This document shows positions 1-8,890 of a stretch of 64,000 nt of DNA, piece after piece (the stretch's first letter is position 1; every line of letters begins with the position of its first letter). The translations under genes and the position numbers were made by a program. Location of the stretch: contig CANPGM010000003.1 of the NCBI GenBank assembly GCA_947573605.1, forward strand, positions 62,001 to 126,000, in the 5' to 3' direction. The stretch is from an uncultured Roseburia sp. Its GTDB lineage: Bacteria > Bacillota > Clostridia > Lachnospirales > Lachnospiraceae. The notes below the pieces were generated by a model. The model was given only the letters and a program-made list of their open reading frames with translations. It was not told where the DNA came from and did no database searches.

Positions 1-675
1 TTTTTTCAGTCCAAATGCTATAAAAAATTTGAGGAATTTAAAAGTCAGGGCAGGACAATTCTATTTGTCAGCCACGATTTAAGCAGTATTGCAAAATACT
101 GCGACAGAGTGCTTTTGCTGAATAAAGGCGTACTGCTCGGCGAGGGAAGTCCGAAGGAGATGATAGACGCTTATAAACGGGTGCTGGTAGGGCAGGAGGA
201 ACAAAGCGGAGCCGCCGCAGGCGGCGTGAATCCCGACGTGCAGCAGTACGGCAACGGGAAAGCGGTGATTACCGAAATTTTCGTAGAAGACGAGACCGGG
301 CTGAAAAACAATTCTCTGCTGAAGGGAACTTTTTTTACCGTTCATATGATGGTAAGAATTGCGGAGGATATTGAATCGCCGATTTTTGCCTTTTCTATTA
401 AGGATATCAAAGGAACGGAGCTGACCGGAACCAATTCGCTTTTGGAAAAAAGCTTTTTGCGGCCCGTGAAAGCGGGGGAGGAGCTTCATATTACGTTTCG
501 TCAGCAGATGAATCTGCAGGGCGGAGAATATCTGTTGTCGTTCGGCGTGACCGGATATGAAAGCGATAATTTCTGCGTCTACCACAGACTGTACGACGCA
601 GTCAATATTACGGTCGTTTCGGATAAGAATACGGTCGGCTATTTTGATATGAATACGGTAATGGTTGTAGAATAA
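1..675 (+). CDS. wzt: Polysaccharide ABC exporter ATP-binding protein, Wzt type (5' truncated by window edge)
   Basis: The frame is open from the first base, so the gene begins before the window. What remains is the end of an ABC ATPase domain: an H-loop in the context FVSHD near residue 24, then the usual tail (RVLLLNKG, GEGSPKEMIDAYK). A separate beta-rich C-terminal domain of about 150 residues follows, of the Wzt C-terminal type (FxVHMMVRI, FAFSIKDIKG, GGEYLLSFGV). In this family the ATPase powers export of a lipid-linked glycan through Wzm, and the C-terminal domain binds the modified non-reducing end of the chain. The matching Wzm should lie just upstream. A methyltransferase-kinase gene follows 54 bases later, the arrangement expected if that enzyme makes the mark this domain recognises. 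The domain assignment is secure; the glycan is unknown. Confidence 0.9.
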   Translation, partial: FFQSKCYKKFEEFKSQGRTILFVSHDLSSIAKYCDRVLLLNKGVLLGEGSPKEMIDAYKRVLVGQEEQSGAAAGGVNPDVQQYGNGKAVITEIFVEDETGLKNNSLLKGTFFTVHMMVRIAEDIESPIFAFSIKDIKGTELTGTNSLLEKSFLRPVKAGEELHITFRQQMNLQGGEYLLSFGVTGYESDNFCVYHRLYDAVNITVVSDKNTVGYFDMNTVMVVE

Positions 676-729
676 AATAAAGGAAGAGCGCGGCAATCGG
701 CGCATGTGAAAGCGGGCAGGGAGAAGGGT

Positions 730-2757
730 ATGGAAACGGGAAAGCAGGAAAAAATCGGAAAGGTGACATTAGATTATGAGTTTTATCCGGGGGAGGATGT
801 CTACTGCGACGGAGCGATCGAAGATACGCTGTTGGAAATCGTGAAAGAGCATCCCTATGAAGAGGATTACGAAAAAATAATAACCGACATGGAAAGCTGG
901 CCGGTACTCTATCATCTTTCCGGCCTGCGCGGCAATATTGTAAGCTGGATTCCTATGGATAAAGATACAAAAGTACTGGAAGTCGGATCCGGCTGCGGAG
1001 CGATTACCGGAACGCTTGCAAAGAAAGCAGGCAGCGTGACCTGTGTGGATTTGTCGAAAAAGAGAAGTATAATTAATGCGTACCGAAACAGTACGTGTGA
1101 AAACGTGCGGATTCATGTCGGAAATTTTAAAGATATCGAACCGACGCTGGCTTTTGATTACGATTATATATTGCTGATCGGCGTATTCGAATACGGACAG
1201 TCCTATATTGGCGGCAGTCGTCCGTATCAGGAATTTTTAACGATACTGCTTCGTCATTTAAAGCAGGGCGGACGTCTGATAATCGCAATTGAAAATAAAT
1301 TCGGATTAAAATACTGGGCGGGCTGCAGAGAGGATCATCTCGGCACTTATTTTTCCGGTCTGGAAGACTACCGGGGCAAAGAAGGAGTCAGAACGTTTAC
1401 GCAGAGAGGACTTGCGCGGCTGTTAAAGCTTGCCGGAGTCCGGGACTGCACTTTTTATTATCCCTATCCGGATTATAAATTTATGAATACGCTCTATTCG
1501 GAGCGGAGGCTTCCCAAAGAAGGCGAACTGTCCGACAATCACCGCAATTTTGATATGGACCGTCTCATGCTGTTTGACGAGCAGGCTGTGTTCGATACCG
1601 TAATCCGGGAAAAAGAATTTGCGCTTTTTTCCAATTCGTATCTGGTAATGACGGGCGAGCCGTTTGACGGACAGGAACTGGAAGTCTGCTATTCGAGATT
1701 TTCAAACGAGCGTAAATCAAAGTTCTGTATTCGTACGGACATTATGGTCAGCGAGAACGGGAAAAAATTTGTATTTAAATATCCGATGACGGAACAGGCC
1801 GCGGCGCATGTTGACAGAATCGAAAAGCATTACAAACGTTTGTCCGAAGAAAATACGATGCCCTGGCTTCATTTTGTACCGTCAAAGGCTTACGGAGACT
1901 GTATGGCTTCGCCGTTTATCGAAGGAGAGTCGCTTCTTGACCTTTTGCAGCGGGAAATCGCAGAGCACAGAGAACAGGAAGCGAAGGTTATGCTTTTGGA
2001 TTTTATTGTGCGATTCCGGCAATACTATAAAGAGAGGGAAACGAAAGAGGGAGGCAGACCGCTGACCGATCTGGACTTTGTGTTTTCCAATATTCTTGTT
2101 GACGGAGACGACTGGTATATCATTGATTACGAATGGTCGTTTGAGGCGGCAGTCCCGGAGGACTATGTTTTATTCCGCGCCTTGTTCCGCGCTTCGATTG
2201 AATTGCCGCGGTGCGGCCTGACGGAACTTTCCAATTTGCTTTCTCTTGCGGGAATTACGGAGGAAGAGGGGGAAGCGTATCGCTGCATGGAAGAAAAGTT
2301 TCAGGCCTATATCGGGGGCGGCAGAGTGATGCTGCGCGATATGGCGGAACGGTTCGGGAAACAGGTGATTTATGCGGCAAGGGAGAAAAACGGCATAGAG
2401 CGCGAAGCGGAACGGATGATCAATCTGCACGGGACGGAGGCCGTAAAGCTCTTTTATTCGCTTGACCGCTGTGAGCGGATTCACGGAAGAGCCTGTATTG
2501 CGGGCTGGGCCTGTGCAAAGATACGGGGCGGCGGATTTATTCCGGTTCATATTTCGATTTTTGACGAGGACGGGAATACGATGGAACAGGCCGTAAGACG
2601 GATGGAACGTCCGGATGTTATGGAGGTTTTAAAGGCAAAGGGAAGTCCGGCTGATTGCTGCGGCTTTGAAGCGGTTTTCGGCGCGGGAGAGAAACGCAGT
2701 TACCGTATCCGTTTTTTTGCCGGAAAGTGTTTGAAAGAAGTCAATGTGCCGTTTTAA
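730..2757 (+). CDS. SAM methyltransferase-kinase fusion, WbdD-like candidate glycan chain terminator
   Basis: A 675-residue cytoplasmic-looking protein. ATG 730 is preferred because AGGGAG lies 6 bases upstream; an upstream in-frame GTG at 706 has no ribosome binding site. Residues about 50-290 form a class I SAM methyltransferase with motif I LEVGSGCGA at 83-91. Residues about 330-520 look like a protein kinase/aminoglycoside phosphotransferase fold: a catalytic-loop-like DLDFVFSNIL and a metal-binding-like IIDYEW near 445-465. The last 95 or so residues form a small beta domain with a GWA motif. In E. coli O8/O9a, WbdD methylates or phosphorylates the end of the growing mannan and so sets its length, and the Wzt C-terminal domain reads that cap. 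The same domain order next to a Wzt gene suggests the same job, which is inference. The kinase half is divergent and could be inactive. Confidence 0.7.
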   Translation: METGKQEKIGKVTLDYEFYPGEDVYCDGAIEDTLLEIVKEHPYEEDYEKIITDMESWPVLYHLSGLRGNIVSWIPMDKDTKVLEVGSGCGAITGTLAKKAGSVTCVDLSKKRSIINAYRNSTCENVRIHVGNFKDIEPTLAFDYDYILLIGVFEYGQSYIGGSRPYQEFLTILLRHLKQGGRLIIAIENKFGLKYWAGCREDHLGTYFSGLEDYRGKEGVRTFTQRGLARLLKLAGVRDCTFYYPYPDYKFMNTLYSERRLPKEGELSDNHRNFDMDRLMLFDEQAVFDTVIREKEFALFSNSYLVMTGEPFDGQELEVCYSRFSNERKSKFCIRTDIMVSENGKKFVFKYPMTEQAAAHVDRIEKHYKRLSEENTMPWLHFVPSKAYGDCMASPFIEGESLLDLLQREIAEHREQEAKVMLLDFIVRFRQYYKERETKEGGRPLTDLDFVFSNILVDGDDWYIIDYEWSFEAAVPEDYVLFRALFRASIELPRCGLTELSNLLSLAGITEEEGEAYRCMEEKFQAYIGGGRVMLRDMAERFGKQVIYAAREKNGIEREAERMINLHGTEAVKLFYSLDRCERIHGRACIAGWACAKIRGGGFIPVHISIFDEDGNTMEQAVRRMERPDVMEVLKAKGSPADCCGFEAVFGAGEKRSYRIRFFAGKCLKEVNVPF

Positions 2758-2810
2758 ATACCGGTGCGCCGACCGCAGGCAATTTGTCGGGTTTAGGATT
2801 GGTCAGCGCG

Positions 2811-2837
2811 CCAGGCGGCAGAATGCGAGGATAAATG
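2811..2837 (+). promoter_or_regulatory. Upstream-ATG leader before the DUF6077 gene
   Basis: GAATGCGAGGATAAATG places an ATG (2823) 12 bases before the start codon. It opens a three-codon frame (ATG CGA GGA TAA) ending right before the true start. GAGGA inside it is the ribosome binding site. Confidence 0.45.
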
Positions 2838-4598
2838 TCTTTTTTATCAGTAATTTATGTGTTTGGGATTTTTCCGCTGCTGCTCGGACTTCTCTGGTTG
2901 GGAAAAAAAGAGCGGGCGGGCTTTTCAAAAATATATGTCAGAGGTTTTTTCTCCATGCTGGCGCTGTTTGAAATGACTGCGGCGCCGATGGCAGTGACGG
3001 GCAGGCGTTTCGGATCGCTGCTCGAACTCTGGAGAATTTGCGCGCCTGCAACGGGAGGCGCGGCGATTCTGATTCTGTTAATTCGCAGGAAAACAGTGAT
3101 AAAATGGGGAAAGGAGCTTTTTGAAAATACAAAAATAATAAAGGAAAAGCTTTATCGCCTGGTTGTCGTCATGATTGTGGCAATGCTGTTTTCGATTGTG
3201 TTTGTGCTTCCGGCGGAGAGCGACGATACGCCGGAAACGGCGGGGATTACGGTTGAAACCGATACGATGTATGTCTATGAGCCTTATACAAAGCTGGAAA
3301 CGGGAATTACTTTTTCGGAAAAATCGACTTCGCCGCTTGAAATGCTGTATGCGGCCGGAGCCGTTCGTTCCGGGCTGGATACGACATTCTTTATTCATAT
3401 GGTTCTGCCGTTTTTTCTGCTTCCGCTGTTTTACGCGGTCTGCTGGGAATTGTCGGGAAATTTTTGGAGGGAGCTTTCCAAACGCGGATTATTTGTTCTG
3501 TTTATGATGATATTTTACTCCGCGGCCTGTTATACAAGGACGATTCCCGCTATGGGAGTGTTTCAGAATATCTGGAATGCCGCTTCTTTGTTTGCGTGCT
3601 GCGGCATTCCTGCGCTGCTTTCGCAGTGTTTTCAAATCCTGCAAAAGAGAAGTCAGGGAGCGGGTGTTTCGGTAAAAGAAGTTTTCTTCCTTATTATAAT
3701 GGCTGCTGCAAATCAGTTAATGATCGGCAGAGGCGCAATGCTTTCCGTGCTGGCTGTTTTATTGTGCGCGGGGATCCTTTTGTATCGGAAGCTGTATCGG
3801 AATGCCGAAGGACTTTTGGAACGCGGCGCCGGAAGATGGATAGCGCGTGTGCCGGGGATTTTCGGAGCGTTGTTTTGCGGTGTGATGCTGCTTTGCTGGC
3901 TGCATGAGGGAATCCGAAACAGCTGGCTTTCGTTTGGAAGGGATACCATTTATATTTCACTGCTGTTTCTTGCGGTTATTTGGATTTTTCTCTATGAAAA
4001 AAACAGAACCGAAAACAGTCTCTTTTTATATACGGTTTGTTCCGTCTTTTTGATTTTAGTTTTACAGCTTTTAAGTATGGCGGTGCTGCATCGGGATATG
4101 ATGCCGAAGACTTATTATCTGATTCCGTATGCTCCAATTGTTTCCTATGTTGGCGTCCGGCTGGCAGAACTGCCAATTTTAAGAAAAAATAAATGGATTA
4201 TTATAATCCTCTATGCTATAATCATTCAGTCGGGGATTGGGCTGGAATATCATAGCGCCAGTCTTTTTGGCAATTATAACGATAAAAAAGTCTCGCAGAC
4301 AGTGATGCGGATGGCCGGCTGCGTGAAAGAGGCGGCGGGAGAGGAAGAGCCGTTTTTGCTTGCTCCGGGGGAGATCGCGTCGCAGATTCAGGAATACGAT
4401 GTAGATATCCGCGTCGCCTATGGCGCGACCTATAATTACCCGGCGGAGCATACGGAGCTTCTTTTGGAATTGATGGGAACCTACGGAAGCAACTGCCTTA
4501 TTCTAAAAGAGGAATACGACGACGAAAAGCTTTTAAAGTCAAAAGGTTATCGGCTTGTGATTATTTTTGACGGATACAGTCTATATTATAAGAAATAA
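2835..4598 (+). CDS. DUF6077-type polytopic membrane protein, possible GT-C-like glycosyltransferase
   Basis: A 587-residue protein with about a dozen hydrophobic segments and a soluble C-terminal end (about 470-587). It resembles the split gene at 19739-21551 in layout: paired N-terminal helices, an acidic extracytoplasmic loop (SDDTPET here, YGDDKTY there), a similar YYLIPYAPIVSY/FYLLPIMTVIAY stretch and a matching C-terminal end. I recognise it as the DUF6077 group. The acidic first loop and many helices fit a GT-C enzyme using a polyprenyl-phosphate sugar, but no catalytic residue is proven. The gene is preceded by GCGAGGATAA and by an upstream ATG 12 bases earlier that opens a three-codon frame ending in TAA. 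It probably belongs to the polysaccharide operon. Confidence 0.65.
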   Translation: MSFLSVIYVFGIFPLLLGLLWLGKKERAGFSKIYVRGFFSMLALFEMTAAPMAVTGRRFGSLLELWRICAPATGGAAILILLIRRKTVIKWGKELFENTKIIKEKLYRLVVVMIVAMLFSIVFVLPAESDDTPETAGITVETDTMYVYEPYTKLETGITFSEKSTSPLEMLYAAGAVRSGLDTTFFIHMVLPFFLLPLFYAVCWELSGNFWRELSKRGLFVLFMMIFYSAACYTRTIPAMGVFQNIWNAASLFACCGIPALLSQCFQILQKRSQGAGVSVKEVFFLIIMAAANQLMIGRGAMLSVLAVLLCAGILLYRKLYRNAEGLLERGAGRWIARVPGIFGALFCGVMLLCWLHEGIRNSWLSFGRDTIYISLLFLAVIWIFLYEKNRTENSLFLYTVCSVFLILVLQLLSMAVLHRDMMPKTYYLIPYAPIVSYVGVRLAELPILRKNKWIIIILYAIIIQSGIGLEYHSASLFGNYNDKKVSQTVMRMAGCVKEAAGEEEPFLLAPGEIASQIQEYDVDIRVAYGATYNYPAEHTELLLELMGTYGSNCLILKEEYDDEKLLKSKGYRLVIIFDGYSLYYKK

Positions 4599-4616
4599 AG
4601 TTCCTTTTGATAAAAA

Positions 4617-4649
4617 GCCGTTTGAGCGGCGGAAATGCGAGGAAAAATG
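4617..4649 (+). promoter_or_regulatory. Hairpin plus upstream-ATG leader before the dehydratase gene
   Basis: GCCG-TTTGAG-CGGC is followed by GGAAATGCGAGGAAAAATG. The first ATG (4635) is in frame and 12 bases ahead of ATG 4647. Confidence 0.45.
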
Positions 4650-6527
4650 GATAAGATTAAACAATTTGAGAGAAACGTCTGGATTCGAAGATTCAGTCTT
4701 GTAGTATACGATATTCTTGCCGTTGCATTTGCCAGTATTTTAGCGCTGGCTTCCCGCTTTGAATTCGATTTGCAGTCGATACCGGTACAGTATTATGATA
4801 TTATGATGGATTCGATTCTGCCGAATATCATAATTACAATTATTGTTTTTCATATTTTCCGTCTTTACAATAGTCTGTGGTCTTATGCGGGAGCGACGGA
4901 ATTTTTCTATATGATGGCCGGATGCGTGGCGGATGCGCTTCTTGTCATGCTTTTTATACTTTTGACAAACAGGAACGTTTATTGTCCGATGCCGCGTAGT
5001 TTTTATCTGTACTATGGGCTTTTGTTATTGATTCTGACCTTTATCAGCCGTTACGCATATCGTGCCGTGCGTATGCTGATTCGTGTCCGCACCAGTAAGG
5101 CGGGGCGGAAAAATGTGCTGATCGTCGGCGCCGGCGAGGCTGGAAGCGCCATTATCAAAGAGATTGCAAACAGCAATTATATTGATATGAATGTAGTCGG
5201 AATTATTGACGATAATCGCAATAAAAAAGGCGGGTTTATTCACGGCGTAAAGGTGGTCGGGAACCGTCATGACATTCGCGCAAAAGCGGCGGAACTCGGC
5301 GTAAAGGAGATTATTATCGCGATTCCGACGGCTTCTCCGAAGGAAATGAAAGAAATCCTTGATATCTGTAAGGAAACGGGCTGCGAGTTAAAGCGTCTGC
5401 CCGGTATTTACCAGCTTGTAAACGGCGAGGTCAGCATCAGCAAGCTAAAAGAAGTGGACGTCAACGACCTTTTGGGCAGAGAGCCGATCCGCGTTGACCT
5501 TGATTCCATTATGGGCTACGTTTCGGGGAAGGTGATACTCGTTACGGGAGGCGGCGGTACGATCGGAAGCGAGCTATGCCGTCAGATTGCGTCGCATAAG
5601 CCGAAGCAGCTTATTATTTTTGATATCTATGAAAATACGACATATGATATACAGCTTGAGTTGAAGCACAATTTTCCGGAGCTGGATCTTGTGGTGGCGA
5701 TCGGTTCCATTCGGAATACCAAGCGGCTTAACTGGGTGTTTGAAACATATCATCCCGAAATCGTTTATCATGCGGCAGCGCATAAGCATGTGCCGCTGAT
5801 GGAGGACAGCCCCAACGAAGCGGTGAAGAACAACGTGCTTGGCACCTGGAAGATTGTGAAGGCGGCCGATACGTATCATGTAAAGCGTTTTGTTATGATT
5901 TCGACGGATAAGGCAGTCAATCCGACCAATATCATGGGGGCGACAAAGCGTATCTGTGAAATGATTATTCAGACCTATAACAACCATTCCAAAACGGAGT
6001 ATGTGGCGGTTCGGTTCGGGAACGTATTAGGCAGCAACGGAAGCGTGATACCGATTTTTAAGCGCCAGATTGAAGAAGGCGGACCGGTTACCGTCACGCA
6101 TCCCGATATTATCCGCTATTTTATGACAATTCCCGAAGCGGTATCACTTGTGCTGCAGGCGGGCGCGTATGCAAAGGGCGGAGAGATTTTCATTTTGGAT
6201 ATGGGAGAGCCGGTTCGGATTTTGGATCTTGCAAAGAACCTGATTTTACTCTCCGGGCATAAGCCGAACGAGGATATTAAAATTGAATTTACGGGACTTC
6301 GTCCGGGAGAAAAGCTTTATGAAGAGATGCTGATGGATGAAGAAGGAATGCAGGATACGGAAAATAAGCTGATTCATATCGGAAAACCGATTGAGATCAA
6401 TGAGGAACGTTTTTTACAGGAGCTGGAAGAACTGGCGGATTATGTAGTCGGAGAGCCTTCGGATATCCGTGAGTGGGTGCAGAGAATCGTGCCGACTTAT
6501 ACGATTCAGGAGAACGAATCGGTTTAA
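4647..6527 (+). CDS. Membrane-anchored UDP-sugar 4,6-dehydratase, CapD/EpsC/PglF family
   Basis: A 626-residue long-form nucleotide-sugar dehydratase. The first 130 or so residues hold about four membrane helices; then comes a Rossmann-like CoA-binding fold (VLIVGAGEAGSAII) and an extended short-chain dehydrogenase domain with VTGGGGTIGSELCRQ. The active-site tyrosine of ordinary family members is replaced by methionine in NIMGATK, which is the normal state in this branch (S/T-M-K triad). Such enzymes turn UDP-GlcNAc or a relative into a 4-keto-6-deoxy sugar, usually the first step toward bacillosamine-type, FucNAc or QuiNAc sugars. No aminotransferase partner is seen in the window. ATG 4647 is preferred over ATG 4635, which overlaps the ribosome binding sequence GCGAGGA. 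The phosphoglycosyl transferase follows after 25 bases. Confidence 0.9.
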   Translation: MDKIKQFERNVWIRRFSLVVYDILAVAFASILALASRFEFDLQSIPVQYYDIMMDSILPNIIITIIVFHIFRLYNSLWSYAGATEFFYMMAGCVADALLVMLFILLTNRNVYCPMPRSFYLYYGLLLLILTFISRYAYRAVRMLIRVRTSKAGRKNVLIVGAGEAGSAIIKEIANSNYIDMNVVGIIDDNRNKKGGFIHGVKVVGNRHDIRAKAAELGVKEIIIAIPTASPKEMKEILDICKETGCELKRLPGIYQLVNGEVSISKLKEVDVNDLLGREPIRVDLDSIMGYVSGKVILVTGGGGTIGSELCRQIASHKPKQLIIFDIYENTTYDIQLELKHNFPELDLVVAIGSIRNTKRLNWVFETYHPEIVYHAAAHKHVPLMEDSPNEAVKNNVLGTWKIVKAADTYHVKRFVMISTDKAVNPTNIMGATKRICEMIIQTYNNHSKTEYVAVRFGNVLGSNGSVIPIFKRQIEEGGPVTVTHPDIIRYFMTIPEAVSLVLQAGAYAKGGEIFILDMGEPVRILDLAKNLILLSGHKPNEDIKIEFTGLRPGEKLYEEMLMDEEGMQDTENKLIHIGKPIEINEERFLQELEELADYVVGEPSDIREWVQRIVPTYTIQENESV

Positions 6528-6552
6528 ATGACTATACAGGGAGGATTCATGA

Positions 6553-7164
6553 ATGATTTATCCGAAAATGAAAAGAGCCATTGATTTTTTGGTCAGCCTG
6601 CTGGGATGTATCCTATTGTCTCCCGTGCTTCTCTTTCTGTGCATTGCAATCAAAATAGACAGCAGGGGGCCGGTACTGTTTAAGCAGAAGAGGATCGGCA
6701 TTCACAAAAAGGAATTTTATATTTTAAAGTTTCGGACGATGCGGATTGATACGCCGAAGGATATGCCGACGCATATGCTTGCCAATCCGGAGCAGTACAT
6801 TACAAAAGTAGGAGGTTTTTTGCGAAAGAGCAGCCTTGACGAGCTGCCGCAGATTTTTAATATTCTGGCCGGACAGATGAGCATCGTAGGGCCGCGTCCG
6901 GCGCTTTGGAATCAGGACGATCTGATTGCGGAGCGTGAGAAATACGGAGCGAACGACGTGATGCCCGGGTTGACGGGCTGGGCGCAGATTAACGGCAGAG
7001 ACGAGCTGGAAATACCGGTCAAGGCCAGGTTAGACGGGGAGTATGTGAAACGCATGAGTTTTCTCTTTGATTTGAAATGCTTTTTTGGTACGTTTATCAG
7101 CGTAGCAAAGCATGACGGCGTTGTGGAAGGAGGAACCGGTACGTTGCACGACCGGTCAAAGTAG
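6553..7164 (+). CDS. Initiating phosphoglycosyl transferase (bacterial sugar transferase, PglC-like)
   Basis: A 203-residue monotopic enzyme. It has one N-terminal hydrophobic re-entrant segment (residues 10-35), the conserved FKQKRIG and ILKFRTMR motifs, the catalytic-type KSSLDELPQ pair (Asp-Glu) near 97-105, SIVGPRPAL, and [12 protein letters not shown]. This family transfers a phosphosugar from a UDP-sugar to undecaprenyl phosphate at the inner membrane face and starts repeat-unit assembly. The small size with no large N-terminal membrane domain matches PglC-type enzymes. Its place directly after the CapD/PglF-like dehydratase suggests the first sugar is that dehydratase's derivative. GGGAGGATT sits well placed upstream of ATG 6553. 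Confidence 0.92.
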   Translation: MIYPKMKRAIDFLVSLLGCILLSPVLLFLCIAIKIDSRGPVLFKQKRIGIHKKEFYILKFRTMRIDTPKDMPTHMLANPEQYITKVGGFLRKSSLDELPQIFNILAGQMSIVGPRPALWNQDDLIAEREKYGANDVMPGLTGWAQINGRDELEIPVKARLDGEYVKRMSFLFDLKCFFGTFISVAKHDGVVEGGTGTLHDRSK

Positions 7165-7165
7165 G

Positions 7166-8074
7166 ATGAAAAAGGTATTGATTACGGGGTCCGGCAGCTA
7201 TGTCGGGACTTCTTTTGAACGATGGATGCAGCGTTATGCCGATTATCGGATTGATACAATTGATATGGTGGATGGGGAGTGGCGTAATAGAAGTTTTTCG
7301 GGACATTATGCCATTTTTCACGTTGCGGGGTTAGCGCATGCGGACGTCACGAATGTATCGGAAGAGGTAAAAAAGAAATATTACGCGGTCAACTGCGATA
7401 TGGCGATTGAGGCCGCGCAGAAGGCAAAAAGCGACGGGGTCAGACAGTTTATCTTTATGAGCAGTATGAGTGTGTACGGCGAGAGCGCTCCGGTCGGCAA
7501 GCAGCGGATTATTACGGCGGAAACGCCGGCTTCGCCCGCGAACTTTTACGGAGACAGCAAAGTGCAGGCGGAGAAAGGACTGCTCGAATTAATCGACGAA
7601 GAGTTTAAGGTCGTAATCTTGCGGCCGCCGATGGTATACGGAAAGGGAAGCAAGGGAAATTTCCCGATTTTGGAGAAATTTGCGCGGACGCTGCCGGTTT
7701 TTCCGGCGATTAAAAACGAACGTTCGATGATTTTTATCAACAATCTCTGCGAATTTGTCCATCTGGCGATTGAGCGGGAAGCAAGCGGTATCTTTTACCC
7801 GCAAAATTCGGACTATGTCACGACGTCAAGAATGGTGGAGAAAATTGCGGCGGAGCATCATAAGCATATCTGGGTGACGCCGCTTTTTAACTGGGCGATT
7901 TACCTGCTTTCACGAATGCCGGGGCAGTACGGAAAGCTCTGCAACAAGGCGTTCGGCAGTCTTGTCTACGATAAGGAATTAAGCAACGGTCCGATTAAGG
8001 TTTCGGAGTATCAGACCGTTTCTTTTGAAGAATCGATACGGCTGACGCGGACAGAGGATGAAATCGCCATGTAA
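7166..8074 (+). CDS. NAD-dependent sugar epimerase/dehydratase (extended SDR)
   Basis: A 302-residue extended short-chain dehydrogenase. The N-terminal nucleotide-binding loop reads TGSGSYVG rather than the usual GxxGxxG. The active-site elements are present: the SSMSVYG strand, and the Tyr-x3-Lys pair in FYGDSKVQAEKG. The protein is typical of UDP-hexose 4-epimerases or 4-keto reductases acting on nucleotide sugars. It starts one base after the phosphoglycosyl transferase stop, and its product probably feeds that enzyme or a later glycosyltransferase. The open frame extends upstream into the previous gene, but ATG 7166 begins the conserved MKKVLITG strand. Exact substrate cannot be told. Confidence 0.82.
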   Translation: MKKVLITGSGSYVGTSFERWMQRYADYRIDTIDMVDGEWRNRSFSGHYAIFHVAGLAHADVTNVSEEVKKKYYAVNCDMAIEAAQKAKSDGVRQFIFMSSMSVYGESAPVGKQRIITAETPASPANFYGDSKVQAEKGLLELIDEEFKVVILRPPMVYGKGSKGNFPILEKFARTLPVFPAIKNERSMIFINNLCEFVHLAIEREASGIFYPQNSDYVTTSRMVEKIAAEHHKHIWVTPLFNWAIYLLSRMPGQYGKLCNKAFGSLVYDKELSNGPIKVSEYQTVSFEESIRLTRTEDEIAM

Positions 8075-8092
8075 AAGACGGGGTGAAGAGGT

Positions 8093-8839
8093 ATGGAATT
8101 GGATATCATGGTAAGCATTGTAACGGTTTGCTTCAACAGTGAAAAAACAATCCGGGATACGATTGAGTCGGTGCTGCATCAGACTTATTCCAATATCGAG
8201 TATCTGATTATAGACGGAAAATCAACGGATGAAACCGTAGCAATTGCGGAAAGCTATCGCAGCGCTTTTTTAGAAAAGGGAATGAAGTATCTCGTAGTAA
8301 GCGAACCGGACCGGGGAATTTACGACGCGATGAATAAGGGAACCAGACGCGCGTGCGGACAGCTTGTCGGCATATTAAACAGTGACGACTGGTACGAAGC
8401 AAATACGGTAGAACGTGTCGTGGATACGTATCGAAAAACCGGGTTTGATCTCTTTTATGCCGATATCCGGTTAATCAAGCCGAACGGCGAAGCGATTATC
8501 AAACACGCGAGATATCGGAAATATGCTACGTCGCGGGATTGGAATCATCCAACTACATTTGTGAAGAGGGAGATTTACGACCGGTTCGAATACCAGTGTA
8601 AAGTGGTATACGACGACTGGGATTTTATTTTAAAGGTCAGGAATGCGGGATATAAAATTGTAGTCATAAACGAGGTACTTGCGAACTTCCGCATGGGCGG
8701 CGCCAGCAACGAAGGCGGCATTGGACGCGCGTTAAAAAAGGTGTCGGAGCGTTACCGGATCTACCGTCAGAACGGAATGAGCCGCTTTTATTTTCTGGAA
8801 TGTCTGGTTCACGAAACGGCGAAAGCGCTGTTAAAGTGA
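8093..8839 (+). CDS. Family 2 glycosyltransferase
   Basis: A 248-residue GT-A fold enzyme of the WcaE-like type. It has VSIVTVCFNSEKTI at the N-terminus, the YLIIDGKSTDET strand, PDRGIYDAMNKG, and the metal-binding region ILNSDDWY. The later FANFRMGG stretch is typical of this subgroup. It is soluble or peripherally membrane-bound and would transfer one sugar onto the lipid-linked glycan in the cytoplasm. It follows the epimerase by 18 bases with GAAGAGG before ATG 8093. Acceptor and donor are not identifiable. Confidence 0.88.
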   Translation: MELDIMVSIVTVCFNSEKTIRDTIESVLHQTYSNIEYLIIDGKSTDETVAIAESYRSAFLEKGMKYLVVSEPDRGIYDAMNKGTRRACGQLVGILNSDDWYEANTVERVVDTYRKTGFDLFYADIRLIKPNGEAIIKHARYRKYATSRDWNHPTTFVKREIYDRFEYQCKVVYDDWDFILKVRNAGYKIVVINEVLANFRMGGASNEGGIGRALKKVSERYRIYRQNGMSRFYFLECLVHETAKALLK

Positions 8840-8890
8840 CGGGCGCGCCGGGGCGCCGGAGATTCCGCGAAGCGTAAATATGGGGGCCAT

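Noticed and set aside
79-705. Long minus-strand frame opposite the Wzt fragment
   Set aside because: It mirrors the true plus-strand frame, has no ribosome binding site and shows no recognisable motif.
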